This document shows, one piece after another, positions 26,012 to 34,329 of a stretch of DNA of 56,807 nucleotides. Source of the stretch: Collinsella sp. (GTDB lineage Bacteria > Actinomycetota > Coriobacteriia > Coriobacteriales > Coriobacteriaceae). The notes under the pieces were generated by a model. It saw only the letters and a list, made by a program, of their open reading frames with translations. It did no database searches and was not told the origin of the DNA. Position numbers and translations under genes: made by a program. The DNA lies in contig DXMJ01000012.1 of assembly GCA_019414265.1 (NCBI GenBank), forward strand, positions 1 to 56,807, in the 5' to 3' direction. Within the stretch, counting starts at the first letter, position 1, and the number at the start of each line of letters is the position of its first letter.

Positions 26012-26713
26012 CTACCACTCGATCGTCTCGATAGGCACAGGATTTTGCTGGATCGTCTCGCTCTCCACGCGGCCGCTCTTAAAGCGGATCAGGCGATCGG
26101 CCATGGGCGCCAGCGCAGAGTTGTGGGTGATGATGATGACCGTAATGCCTTGCTTGCGGCAAGTGTCCTGTAGCAGCTGCAAGATCTGCTTGCCGGTTTT
26201 GTAGTCGAGTGCACCCGTAGGCTCGTCGCACAAAAGCAGCTTGGGGTTCTTAGCCAGCGCGCGGGCGATGGATACGCGCTGCTGCTCGCCGCCCGAAAGC
26301 TGCGCCGGAAAGTTAGCGAGGCGGTCGCCCAGGCCAACCTGGCGAAGCGTTTGCTCGGCATCGAGCGAATCGGGGCAGATCTGCGCCGCGAGTTCGACGT
26401 TCTCAAGCGCCGTCAGGTTAGGGACCAGATTGTAGAACTGAAAGACAAAGCCAACATCGGCGCGACGGTATTCCACAAGCTGAGCCTCGTTGGCAGAGCT
26501 CACGTCACGCCCGTCCACCGTCACGGTGCCAGAAGTTGCCGTGTCCATGCCGCCCAGAATGTTGAGGGCCGTGGTCTTGCCGGCACCCGAAGCACCCAAA
26601 ATGATGGCGAGCTCGCCGCGCTCGACCGTAAAGCTCGCGCCGTCGAGCGCGTGGATGCGGGCATCGCCCTCGCCGTATGCCTTGATGACGTCTTTGAATT
26701 CGATATAGGCCAT
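26012..26713 (-). CDS. ABC transporter ATP-binding protein (MacB/LolD type)
   Basis: A 233-residue ATPase with Walker A GASGAGKTT (40-48), signature LSGGEQQR (139-146), Walker B LLLCDEPTGALD (159-170) and switch His in IITHNSALAP; all catalytic residues are intact. It powers the FtsX-type permease encoded just downstream. R1 copy 5 lies in reverse orientation about 50 bp upstream of the start. No regulator or two-component system gene is adjacent. Confidence 0.92.
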   Translation of the reverse strand: MAYIEFKDVIKAYGEGDARIHALDGASFTVERGELAIILGASGAGKTTALNILGGMDTATSGTVTVDGRDVSSANEAQLVEYRRADVGFVFQFYNLVPNLTALENVELAAQICPDSLDAEQTLRQVGLGDRLANFPAQLSGGEQQRVSIARALAKNPKLLLCDEPTGALDYKTGKQILQLLQDTCRKQGITVIIITHNSALAPMADRLIRFKSGRVESETIQQNPVPIETIEW

Positions 26714-26762
26714 CGATTAATTCCCATCTGGTCGGATAACTCTTTAGTATTACCCATTTCCC

Positions 26763-26803
26763 ACCTACCAAAAAGGGACAGGTTTATTTTGGCAGGTTTT
26801 ATA
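26763..26803 (-). repeat. Dispersed hairpin repeat R1, copy 5 (reverse orientation)
   Basis: Read on the minus strand it is AAAACCTGCCAAAATAAACC followed by TGTCCCTTTTTGGTAGGT; right arm has GGTAGG. It lies upstream of the ATPase gene, not at a 3' end. Confidence 0.88.
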
Positions 26804-27077
26804 TGGGGAAACGTACCTCTTTGGGGGCAGCGCGGGACGCGCAGGGGCGGCCGTGCAGATCGGCACAGCCGTCTCACGTGGAATCGACCGACGCCTGCCT
26901 TTCCGTGACACCGGCAACTCGTTTTTGCTTGTTGGCATGGCCGCCATTATGCCTTGGGACTGAGCACTCAAATTCTCACTCCTCATTGCCACGCTTGCCG
27001 CAAGCTATCAGGGTGACGAGATGACGACGCTCGCTGTAGCAGCGCAGCCACACTCTATAAGCGAGGCGTTTGCCAGC
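26804..27077. other. Gap without recognisable gene
   Basis: Between R1 copy 5 and the terminator of the AIM24-like gene. Short frames here have no start signals, no homology I recognise and in part translate the repeat. The end of a + frame near 26930-26961 (...LLVGMAAIMPWD, stop) has a membrane-protein flavour and may be a gene remnant, but this is weak. Confidence 0.4.
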
Positions 27078-27113
27078 AAAAAAGCGCGCGACAGGGTAAG
27101 CCCGCCGCGCGCT
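27078..27113 (-). terminator. Minus-strand terminator of the AIM24-like gene
   Basis: AGCGCGCG pairs with CGCGCGCT; the minus strand continues into TTTTTTG. Confidence 0.8.
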
Positions 27114-27125
27114 ATCCTATGCGGA

Positions 27126-27800
27126 CTAGTTATTGTTGTTGGTCATCGAGGCCACTGCTGCCGCAAGATTGGAAATGGGCATCGTCTGCAACCAGATGCG
27201 ACCGGGACCGGTGAGCACGGTGTTGAACACGCCCTCGCCACCAAACATGATGTTTTTGACGCCCTTGACCATTTGAGCGTCGATGCTCACGGTCTCCTCA
27301 AAGCCGGCCACGTTGCCGGTATCCACAATCATCTGCTGGCCAGCAGCGAGCTCGTACTCAACCAGGTCGCCGTCGATCTCGGCAAAAGCAACACCCGAGC
27401 CCGTGAGCTTCTGCATGATAAAGCCCTCGCCGCCAAAGACGCCGGCCTTTGCCTTCTTGTTAAAGTGAATGCTCAACTCGACGCCACTTTCCGCGGCAAG
27501 GAACGAACGCTTCTGCAAAATCCAGCTCTTGCCCGGACCGATCTCGATTGGCACGATGCGGCCGGGGAAGCAGGAGCCAAACGCGATCATGCCATCGCCA
27601 CGCGCGGTCCAAATGTTTTGGAACAATGCCTCACCCGAAAAAGCCTTGGAGAACATCTTGCCGATGCCACCGCCCGAGGTAGACATTTCCATGTTGGGGG
27701 TCATCCAAGCCATGGCGCCGCTTTCGGTGATCATGGATTCGCCATCGCTAAGGTTGCACGTAACAACCGGGAAAGCCCCTCCGCCGATCTCGTACTGCAT
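27126..27800 (-). CDS. TIGR00266/AIM24 family protein
   Basis: A 224-residue protein of the AIM24-like beta-barrel family, recognised by the opening MQYEIGGGAFPVVTCNL, the SGAMAWM segment, the GGGIGKMFSK/GEALFQN region and a glycine-rich end (GGEGVFNTVLTGPGRIWLQT). Its function in bacteria is not established. An Asn tail ends the protein. RBS GGAAAGGAG lies before the ATG. Monocistronic with its own terminator. Confidence 0.88.
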   Translation of the reverse strand: MQYEIGGGAFPVVTCNLSDGESMITESGAMAWMTPNMEMSTSGGGIGKMFSKAFSGEALFQNIWTARGDGMIAFGSCFPGRIVPIEIGPGKSWILQKRSFLAAESGVELSIHFNKKAKAGVFGGEGFIMQKLTGSGVAFAEIDGDLVEYELAAGQQMIVDTGNVAGFEETVSIDAQMVKGVKNIMFGGEGVFNTVLTGPGRIWLQTMPISNLAAAVASMTNNNN

Positions 27801-27906
27801 GACCGTCTCCTTTCCACTCAGGAGCCGAATAACGATGCCTATATTTTAGCAGGTAGAGATGCATATGTTCACACCGCCCATGCCCTCTCCTGCGGACGTT
27901 TCCCCA

Positions 27907-27951
27907 GATAAAACCTGCCAAAATAAACCTGTTCCTTTTTGGCAGGTTTTA
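27907..27951 (+). repeat. Dispersed hairpin repeat R1, copy 6, overlapping a stop codon
   Basis: Stem AACCTGCCAAAA/TTTTTGGCAGGTT, loop TAAACCTGTTCC. The final TTA is the TAA stop (27949-27951) of the truncated histidine-kinase frame on the minus strand. Confidence 0.9.
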
Positions 27952-28503
27952 AAGGCAAACGGTGAAGGTGATCTGGTTGCCGTGACCGGATACGGTGGCG
28001 GCGCCTCCATGGGCCTCGGCGATGGCACGCACCACGGACAGGCCCACGCCCGAGCCACCCGTCTTGGAGCTGCGCGACGCATCCGCACGATAGAAGCGAT
28101 CGAACAATCGGTCCAGGTCGCCCTCGGGCAGCTCGTCCACGGCGTTCGATACGACAAGCTCGGCGGCGCCCTTGCCTTTGCCGTGCGAAACGGCGCACAG
28201 GCTCAGCTCAATCACGCTGCCCTCGCTCGCATAGCGCGTGGCGTTGTCCAGTAGCAACTCAACCACCTGCGCCACCGCCGCGGCATCGGCATGGGTCCGC
28301 ACGCCGGTCGCAATCGACGTCGACAGGCGTTTACCGCCTGAGACCGCCACCGACTTAAACGGCGCCGCCACCTTGTTCACCGCCTCCGAAAGATCGATCG
28401 ACGCCATGGTAAAGCCCGCCGAGCCCTCGTCCATGCGTGCCAAGAACACCAAGCGCTCCGTGAGCGCCGATAATAGCGCACCCGCACTCGCCTTAGTGCT
28501 GCC
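27949..28503 (-). pseudogene. Truncated sensor histidine kinase (catalytic domain only)
   Basis: The frame encodes the C-terminal about 185 residues of a HisKA/HATPase kinase: the end of the dimerisation helix (LTERLVFLARMDEG), the N box LLLDNATRYA, the F box LFDRFYRAD and the G box GGSGVGLSVVRAIAEAHGG. The H box with the phospho-accepting His and all sensing domains are missing: the frame closes with TAA at 28504-28506. No response regulator is adjacent. The ATP-binding half looks undamaged, so decay is recent or the fragment is kept. A translation start within it would have to be internal (for example TTG at 28452). Confidence 0.8.
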
Positions 28504-28591
28504 TTAGCAGGTCGATGAGCATATTTAAAAAAGCAAGGTTATAGCTTAGTCGGACTTAAGGAACGGGCGGCTTCACATCTCGCCCTGCAAA

Positions 28592-28631
28592 CAACGCCCG
28601 TACAGCGAGCGCGCTTGCCGCATGGGCGTTG
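28592..28631 (-). terminator. Hairpin downstream of ogt (minus strand)
   Basis: CAACGCCC pairs with GGGCGTTG over a GC-rich loop; the minus strand continues GTTGTTTGC, a weak U-run. It starts 15 bp after the ogt stop. Confidence 0.45.
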
Positions 28632-28645
28632 CGGCCGCCTGCAGC

Positions 28646-29221
28646 TTATAGATAGGCGCCCTCAAGCCGAAGCAGCCACTCCTTGCGATCGAGCCCGCCG
28701 GCATATCCGTTGAGCGAACCATCGGCGGCAACTACGCGATGGCATGGCACGATAATCGAAATGGGGTTACGCGCAACCGCAGCCCCCACCGCGCGAGGAG
28801 ATACAACGGGTGCCTCGTTTCCCGGCACATGATGTCGAGCCGCAACACGCTGGGCGATCTCGCCATACGTAGCGACCTCGCCACGCGGGATAGAAAGCAG
28901 CTCAAACCAAACCTCGCGCTGAAACGCCGTGCCAATCAAATGCAACGGCGGCGTAAACCGAGGCTCCTGCCCCGCAAAATAAGCATTCAGCCAAGCCCAT
29001 GAACGCTCAAGCACCGAAGAGGCCACACCATTTGCCGGACTCACCGAAGACATCCCACCGGTACCAGAAACCGCATCGGTACCTACGACATACTCCGCAT
29101 CCTCTTTGAGCAGCGTAGAGCCAAAGTGCTCCTGCCCCTCAAACCAAAGCCCCGTCAAACCGCGGCCATCAGCGGCAAGCAGGATTTCGCCCAAAGGCGA
29201 GGCAAATGTCGTCGTGACCAC
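28646..29221 (-). CDS. ogt: Methylated-DNA--protein-cysteine S-methyltransferase
   Basis: A suicide DNA-repair protein that removes the methyl group from O6-methylguanine onto its own Cys. At 191 residues it has the N-terminal ribonuclease-like domain and the C-terminal helix-turn-helix domain with the active motif PCHRVV (Cys160) and following NGYAGGLDRKEWLL. IPRGEVATYGEIA marks the start of the DNA-binding part. There is an extra loop, NEAPVVSPRAVG, before AAVARNP, and a poorly conserved Ser/Gly-rich insert near 50-65. RBS AAAGGAG. Confidence 0.93.
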   Translation of the reverse strand: MVTTTFASPLGEILLAADGRGLTGLWFEGQEHFGSTLLKEDAEYVVGTDAVSGTGGMSSVSPANGVASSVLERSWAWLNAYFAGQEPRFTPPLHLIGTAFQREVWFELLSIPRGEVATYGEIAQRVAARHHVPGNEAPVVSPRAVGAAVARNPISIIVPCHRVVAADGSLNGYAGGLDRKEWLLRLEGAYL

Positions 29222-29389
29222 CAGCGGCTCCTTTCAAAACTCAGCAAACATAATACCGCGAACTGTGCAGACAACCCCCGCAGATACGTCCGGGCGGGCT
29301 CGCAATTACTTCAGCGAGGCTGTTTTTCCCAATCAAGCGAAGAAGACGCGGGGCTTCGACGCCAGGGCGGTACCCCCGCCAGCTGAGCT

Positions 29390-29560
29390 CTAATACTTTC
29401 CCGAGAAGTGAACGAGTAAAAACGAAGCCCCGGAGCATCCACACCTTTAGACCAAAAAACCGCAGGATTCGCGCTGCAAAACCGCAGGAAATAGCGGTCA
29501 AAATATGCCAATGCTTCGGGGGTCCAAATAAGGTCGTTCACTTCACGGGAAAAGTATTAG
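29390..29560. repeat. Inverted-repeat element, 26-bp ends, ~170 bp
   Basis: CTAATACTTTCCCGAGAAGT (from 29390) and its near-complement ending ACGGGAAAAGTATTAG (to 29560) are inverted repeats continuing through GTGAACG, enclosing a second imperfect stem (GAAGCCCCGGAGCAT with ATGCTTCGGGGGT) and two CCTGCGGTTTT copies (minus strand). The only frames here are small and cross the repeat ends. MITE-like or a structured RNA. The remaining flanks 29222-29389 show nothing else. Confidence 0.75.
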
Positions 29561-29590
29561 ACCTCAATTCGCACCAAGCCCAAAGTCACC

Positions 29591-29666
29591 CCAGGCAGCA
29601 GGCGCGAAGCGCCGCCGCTGCCGCCACGGCCCCGCAGTAGACCCAGGCGGCAGGCGCGAAGCGCCG
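29591..29666. repeat. Short direct repeat of a GC-rich hairpin unit
   Basis: CCAGGC(A/G)GCAGGCGCG followed by AAGCGCCG occurs at 29591-29614 and 29643-29666, 52 bp apart; each unit contains the hairpin GGCGCGAAGCGCC. No gene is seen from here to element A. Confidence 0.7.
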
Positions 29667-29775
29667 AGGCCGCCGCCGGGACCAGAGCCCGCAACAACCA
29701 CGCGCCCCCACATCAGCCCAGCGGCCCCAACCAACAACGTCCCCATCGCAGAGCGCTCGCAACAGCGTCACCGCA

Positions 29776-29905
29776 GGCGGGGGCCGGGCTTGGTTTTCAG
29801 AACATTCCGCAGACCAGTGTGGCGCCTTGTCCGCGGCTCCGAAGGAGCAGGACAAGGCGCCACACATGGTCGAGGACGTTCTGAAAACCAAGCCCGGCCC
29901 CCGCC
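29776..29905 (-). other. Long hairpin element, family H1 (copy A), after asd
   Basis: A perfect 28-bp outer stem (29776-29803 with 29878-29905) and a perfect 16-bp inner stem (29817-29832 with 29850-29865) plus a GCTCC-TTC-GGAGC tip. In the asd mRNA direction the two stems are joined by GTCCTC, GACC, AT on one side and GGTC, TGCGGAAT on the other, GACC pairing with GGTC. It starts 12 nt after the asd stop codon; no U-run follows. Same internal-loop bases occur in copies B and C with different stems. Confidence 0.85.
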
Positions 29906-29917
29906 GGACAGGTCAAA

Positions 29918-30943
29918 CTACTCGCAGAGCAGCTTAGCGATCTGGACGGCGTTGGTTGCCGCGCCCTTACGGATTTGGTCGCCGCAGCACCAGAAGGTGA
30001 TGCCGCGCGCGGCCTCGGGGTTCGAGATGTCGCGACGCACGCGGCCGACCCAAATCAGGTCCTGGTCGGACGTATCCATCGGCATGGGGAAGCGGTCGTG
30101 TGCACCCTCGGCACCCAGATCGTCAACCAGCTTGACGCCGGGAGCGGCAGCCAGCGCAGCACGGGCCTCCTCGACCGTAATATCGCGCTCAAACTCGAGC
30201 GTAATGCTCTCGGAGTGCGAACGCAGCACGGGCACGCGCACGCAGGTGCAGTTCACGCGCAGCTCGGGCAGATGCATGATCTTACGGCCCTCGTTTTGCA
30301 GCTTCATCTCCTCGGAGGTAAAGCCCTCCTCCTTGACGCCGCCAATCTGCGGAATCAGGTTGCTCGCCAGCTGGGCGGCAAATGCACGCGGCTCGGGAAT
30401 CTCCTCGCCGCGACCCAGGGCGGCCAGCTGAGCCTCGAGCTCGGCCATACCGGGAGCGCCGGCACCCGAAGCCGCCTGATACGTCGAGACGATCATGCGC
30501 TTCACGCCGGCGAGCTGATGCAGCGGCCACGTGGGAACCAGGCCGATGATAGTCGCGCAGTTGGGATTGGCGATAAGGCCGTGATGCCACTTGATATCGT
30601 CGGCATTGATCTCGGGCACGACCAGCGGCACCTCGGGATCCATGCGGAAGGCATGGCTGTTGTCTACCACGATGGCGCCACGCTTGACGGCCTCGGGCAG
30701 CAGCTCCTTCGCGATATCGTCGCCGGCAGCGCCGAGTACGATGTCGCAGCCCTCAAAGGCCTCGGGGCAAGCTTCCTCGATCACAACCTGCTCGCCGCGG
30801 AACTCGACGGTCTTGCCCGCAGAGCGCGCGCTCGCTAGCAGCTTGAGCTTGCCGACCGGGAACTCCTGCTCGTTGAGACACTCGAGCATCTGGGTGCCAA
30901 CAGCTCCCGTCGCGCCCAAAATAGCAACCGTGTACTGTTTCAT
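29918..30943 (-). CDS. asd: Aspartate-semialdehyde dehydrogenase
   Basis: Reduces aspartyl phosphate to aspartate semialdehyde with NADPH, the second step to lysine, threonine and methionine. The 341-residue protein has the NADP motif ILGATGAVGTQML (8-20), the catalytic Cys in LIANPNCATI (Cys129), a substrate-binding QAASGAG and NCTCVRVPVLRSHSE near the C-terminal His region. Start at 30943 follows AAAAGGGGGAAGC; a longer reading to 30979 is unsupported. It follows lysC on the same strand, but a terminator (31015-31046) lies between, so separate transcription is likely. Its 3' end carries element H1-A. Confidence 0.95.
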   Translation of the reverse strand: MKQYTVAILGATGAVGTQMLECLNEQEFPVGKLKLLASARSAGKTVEFRGEQVVIEEACPEAFEGCDIVLGAAGDDIAKELLPEAVKRGAIVVDNSHAFRMDPEVPLVVPEINADDIKWHHGLIANPNCATIIGLVPTWPLHQLAGVKRMIVSTYQAASGAGAPGMAELEAQLAALGRGEEIPEPRAFAAQLASNLIPQIGGVKEEGFTSEEMKLQNEGRKIMHLPELRVNCTCVRVPVLRSHSESITLEFERDITVEEARAALAAAPGVKLVDDLGAEGAHDRFPMPMDTSDQDLIWVGRVRRDISNPEAARGITFWCCGDQIRKGAATNAVQIAKLLCE

Positions 30944-31014
30944 GCTTCCCCCTTTTAAGGTTGTGGCTTTTGCCCGCACGCCGAGCAGGCTAAATGTTCT
31001 TGCCCAGTTTATAC

Positions 31015-31046
31015 AAAAACGGGACGGGCATGAAACCCGCCCCGTC
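31015..31046 (-). terminator. Minus-strand terminator between lysC and asd
   Basis: On the minus strand GACGGGGCGGG and CCCGTCCCGT pair around TTTCATG and run into TTTTTG. Confidence 0.85.
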
Positions 31047-31073
31047 GAAACGAAACCGAAATGAAACGCCCCA

Positions 31074-31107
31074 CGGCAGATTTTGGGGCATGTCCCAAAA
31101 TCTGCCG
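31074..31107. repeat. Hairpin with ATGTCCC loop after lysC
   Basis: CGGCAGATTTT pairs with AAAATCTGCCG; loop GGGGCATGTCCC. It lies 9 bp after the lysC stop. The loop resembles the CTGTCCC-type loops at 5217 and in R1. A half copy (ATGTCCCAAAATCTACCG) without its left arm is at 51111-51125. Confidence 0.85.
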
Positions 31108-31116
31108 GAATGGCCG

Positions 31117-32505
31117 CTACTTGTGGAGGGCGGCCAGGGCGGGTTCGACCGGCGCGGGAGCCTCCAGGTCCGCGACTTTCACAATGCCGTTCTCGTCGGA
31201 GAAGGCACGGTAAATGGTCTGAATCGCCAAGTCGAAGTCCTTCTCCTCGACGCCGATAATGATATTGATCTCATCGCAGCTCTGCGAAATCATACGCACG
31301 CTCACGCCCGCCTGGCCAAGCATGCCAAACAGGTGGCCCGAGATACCTGCACGGCCGCGCAGGTTACGACCGACGGTCGCGATAAGTGCCAAGCCCTCGA
31401 CCACCTCGATCTCGAGCGGCTCGACCTCCTGCTGAATGTCGCCTACGAGCGAGTACAGCGAATCGCGCACGTCCTGCTCCTGCACCACAGCACCAAAGCG
31501 GTCGACACCGGTGGGCATGTGCTCGACGGAAACGTCATAGCGTTCGAAGACCGAAAGCGCACGGCGCATAAAGCCGACGCGCGGCTTGGTACGGTCGCGG
31601 GCAACGTTGATGGCGACAAAGCCGCGCTTACCGGTCACGCCGGTAATGATGGGCTCTGCCTCACCCTCGTCAGCCGTCTCGCTAATGATGGTGCCGGGGT
31701 CCTGCGGCGCATTGGTGTTCTTGATGACCAGTGGAATGCCTGCCTCGCGCACAGGGAACACGGCCTCCTCGTGCAGGACGCTTGCACCCATGTACGAAAG
31801 CTCGCGCAGCTCCTCGTAGGTAACGCGGGCGATGGGCTGAGCCTCGGGCACAATGCGAGGATCAGCAGAATAGAAGCCCGAAACGTCGGTCCAGTTCTCG
31901 TACAGGTCGGCGCCCAGGCACTTGGCCAGGATCGAGCCCGAGATATCGCCGCCGCCACGGTCGAGCAGCTTGATTTGACCCTCACGCGTCGCGCCGTAGA
32001 AACCGGGCATGACAAAGCCGCCCTGCTGACCGTACTCCTGCACCAGCTCGGAGGTGCGGTTCATGCTGAGCGTACCGTCGTGATGGAACGCCACGACCGT
32101 CGCGGCGTCCAGGAACGGCAGGCCCAGATACTCGGCCATCAGGCGAGCGGTGAAGTACTCGCCACGACTCACGAGCTCCTCGGTGGAGTAGCCGCCCGAG
32201 CGGGCGCGCTCGGCAAAGGCCGCGAACTCCTCGCGGATGGGATAGGTGAGCTCCAGCTCGTCAGCGATATCAAAATAGCGCTGCCCAATGTCCTCGAGCA
32301 GCTCCTCGCACGACACGTGGTACTTAACGTGCGCGTTAACCAGGTAGAGCAGGTCGGTCACCTTGGTGTCGCCCTTAAAGCGGCGACCGCAGGCAGAAAC
32401 CACCACAAAACGGCGGGCCGGATCGGCATCGACAATGGCCTTGATCTTCTTAAAGTGTTCGGCGTCGGCGACAGACGAGCCGCCAAACTTGGCAATCTTA
32501 ATCAT
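31117..32505 (-). CDS. lysC: Aspartate kinase
   Basis: Phosphorylates aspartate, the first step of the aspartate family. The 462-residue protein begins with the kinase signature KFGGSSVAD and continues with SACGRRFKGDTKVTDLL, LVSRGEYFTARL and RGGGDISGS; the C-terminal quarter holds two ACT domains (from about 300; VSVRMISQSCDEINI and ALIATVGRNLRG) that in this family bind lysine or threonine for feedback control. Which amino acid inhibits is not deducible. It is divergent from thrC with a 103-bp shared promoter region. No T-box or other leader riboswitch is seen. Confidence 0.95.
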   Translation of the reverse strand: MIKIAKFGGSSVADAEHFKKIKAIVDADPARRFVVVSACGRRFKGDTKVTDLLYLVNAHVKYHVSCEELLEDIGQRYFDIADELELTYPIREEFAAFAERARSGGYSTEELVSRGEYFTARLMAEYLGLPFLDAATVVAFHHDGTLSMNRTSELVQEYGQQGGFVMPGFYGATREGQIKLLDRGGGDISGSILAKCLGADLYENWTDVSGFYSADPRIVPEAQPIARVTYEELRELSYMGASVLHEEAVFPVREAGIPLVIKNTNAPQDPGTIISETADEGEAEPIITGVTGKRGFVAINVARDRTKPRVGFMRRALSVFERYDVSVEHMPTGVDRFGAVVQEQDVRDSLYSLVGDIQQEVEPLEIEVVEGLALIATVGRNLRGRAGISGHLFGMLGQAGVSVRMISQSCDEINIIIGVEEKDFDLAIQTIYRAFSDENGIVKVADLEAPAPVEPALAALHK

Positions 32506-32608
32506 GGGCTGGAGGTTACCTTTCTAAAAGCCTCTGCAAACCTGTTTTGCGCGCTCTGATACCATGGTTTCACCGATTGGGACCAAGGCATCCGAGGAGC
32601 AGTGTTAT

Positions 32609-34126
32609 ATGGGAACTTATCATAGTACACGAGGACGCACTTTATCGTGCTCAAGTAAGGTGGCAATCCGCACCGGCATCGCTCCCGACGGGGGTTTGTT
32701 TGTCTCGGACGAGCTTGGCACCCAGCAGGTCGATATCAGCTCGCTTGCAGATAAATCGTACTTTGAAATCGCTCAAGATGTGTTGGGAATGTTACTGAAT
32801 GATTACACGGCCGAAGAAATTTCGGCGTGTGTCGACGAGGCATACCGCGGCACGTTCGCGAGCGAAGAGGTTACGCCGCTCGTCAAACTCGACGCTGCGC
32901 CGGGCGCTGACGCCCCTCAGACCTATGTGATGGAACTCTTTGGCGGCCCCACGAGCGCCTTCAAGGACGTCGCCCTGCAGATGCTCCCCCGCCTTATGGC
33001 CCGCACCTCCGCCAAGGACGGCGGCGCCGAGCGCATCATGATCGTCACCGCCACGTCGGGCGACACGGGCAAGGCAGCACTCGCCGGCTTTGCCGACGCT
33101 CCGGGCACGGGCATCACTGTCTTTTATCCCGAGGGCAAGGTCAGCCGCGTCCAGAACCTGCAGATGTCCACTCAGGAGGGCGATAACGTCGCCGTCTGCG
33201 GTATCCGCGGCAACTTCGACGACGCCCAGAGTGCCGTCAAGCGCATCTTTGCCGATAAGGAACTTGCCGAGCGCTTGAAGGCCGCCGGCACGGTGCTCTC
33301 GAGCGCCAACTCCATCAACGTCGGCCGCCTGGTGCCGCAGGTTGTCTACTACTTTGCCGCCTATGCGCAGCTACTGCGCGCCGGCGCCATCAAGGCCGGC
33401 GATGCCGTGGAGTTCTGCGTGCCGACCGGCAACTTTGGCGATATCCTGGCCGGCTACTATGCCAAGCGCATGGGTCTGCCCGTCGCCAAACTCGTCGTGG
33501 CCAGCGACAAGAACAACGTGCTCGCCGACTTCCTGACCACCGGCGTCTACGACCGCAACCGTCCGTTCTTCACGACCATCTCGCCGTCGATGGACATCCT
33601 TATTAGCTCCAACCTGGAGCGCATGCTCTACTTCCTGTCCGACGGCGACTGTGAGCTCGTTGCCGGCCTTATGGAGCAGCTTGCCCAGACCGGCCGCTAC
33701 GAGGTACCCGCCGAACTGCTGGCAAAGATTCAGAGCGTCTTTGGCTGCGGTTGGGCCAGCGAGGACGAGGTCCGCGCTGCCATCAAGAGCTGCTGGGACG
33801 CGAACGGCTACGTGATCGACCCGCACACCGCTTGCGGCTACCACGTCTTTGAGCAGGTCGCTTCCGCCGAGGGCGCCAAGGCCCGCGTGCTGCTTTCGAC
33901 CGCCAGCCCCTACAAGTTCCCACGCGCCTGCTGCGACGCCCTGGGGCTCGACGTTCCCGAGGATGATTTTGAGGCTATGCGTGTGCTCGAGCAGGCCACC
34001 AACACGGTCGCCCCGACCCAGCTCGCCGAACTCGAATCCAAACCCGTCCGTTTCGAAGACGTCTGCGACGTCGATGAGATGGCAAGCTACGTCGAGTCTG
34101 CAGCAAAACGAATGAGCACCAACTAG
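32609..34126 (+). CDS. thrC: Threonine synthase
   Basis: PLP enzyme converting O-phosphohomoserine to threonine. The 505-residue length and the motif GGPTSAFKDVALQML (PLP Lys119) put it in the longer, E. coli/yeast-like class; TATSGDTGKAALAGF binds the PLP phosphate. The C-terminal region PYKFPRACCDALG is typical. Start at 32609 follows GAGGAG at 9 nt (MGTYHSTRG); 15 extra residues upstream lack an RBS. A GNRA-type tetraloop terminator follows, so thrB downstream needs its own promoter or readthrough. Confidence 0.95.
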   Translation: MGTYHSTRGRTLSCSSKVAIRTGIAPDGGLFVSDELGTQQVDISSLADKSYFEIAQDVLGMLLNDYTAEEISACVDEAYRGTFASEEVTPLVKLDAAPGADAPQTYVMELFGGPTSAFKDVALQMLPRLMARTSAKDGGAERIMIVTATSGDTGKAALAGFADAPGTGITVFYPEGKVSRVQNLQMSTQEGDNVAVCGIRGNFDDAQSAVKRIFADKELAERLKAAGTVLSSANSINVGRLVPQVVYYFAAYAQLLRAGAIKAGDAVEFCVPTGNFGDILAGYYAKRMGLPVAKLVVASDKNNVLADFLTTGVYDRNRPFFTTISPSMDILISSNLERMLYFLSDGDCELVAGLMEQLAQTGRYEVPAELLAKIQSVFGCGWASEDEVRAAIKSCWDANGYVIDPHTACGYHVFEQVASAEGAKARVLLSTASPYKFPRACCDALGLDVPEDDFEAMRVLEQATNTVAPTQLAELESKPVRFEDVCDVDEMASYVESAAKRMSTN

Positions 34127-34138
34127 ATTCCTTATTAA

Positions 34139-34168
34139 GCGCCGGCGAAAGCCGGCGCACCTTCTTTT
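34139..34168 (+). terminator. Intrinsic terminator of thrC
   Basis: GCGCCGGC-GAAA-GCCGGCGC stem with a GNRA loop, followed by ACCTTCTTTTAT. Confidence 0.88.
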
Positions 34169-34204
34169 ATCAGATAATCCCCGGGATGATGACGAACGCG
34201 CACA

Positions 34205-34316
34205 GCGTGCCTGGCTGTTTAGTTCGTCGCGAGTTCCGCACGCAAAGGAAAGCACTTAATGTGCTTTCCGTCTTGCGCAGGACTGCCCGAGCAGCGAACT
34301 AAACAGCCAGGCACGC
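34205..34316 (-). other. Long hairpin element, family H1 (divergent copy D), in the thrB leader
   Basis: A perfect 22-bp outer stem (34205-34226 with 34295-34316) and inner stem GGAAAGCAC/GTGCTTTCC around TTAAT. Read on the minus strand the internal loops are GTCCTG, CGCAA, GAC and TTGCG, TGCGGAAC, i.e. the H1 pattern with changes. Its right end is 2 bp from the AGGAGG ribosome-binding site of thrB, so if transcribed it would sit directly against the translation start. Confidence 0.78.
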
Positions 34317-34329
34317 CAGGAGGACTCAC

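Noticed and set aside
29311..29541. Small protein gene (76 codons)
   Set aside because: The frame starts in one inverted-repeat arm and crosses the other; no RBS or family; better explained as a repeat element.
30994..32559. Long plus-strand frame antisense to lysC
   Set aside because: Shadow frame; lysC has all kinase and ACT motifs on the other strand.
32506..32608. T-box, lysine or threonine-responsive leader before lysC/thrC
   Set aside because: The divergent gap is only 103 bp and shows no T-box sequence, leader peptide with Thr runs, or lysine-riboswitch core.
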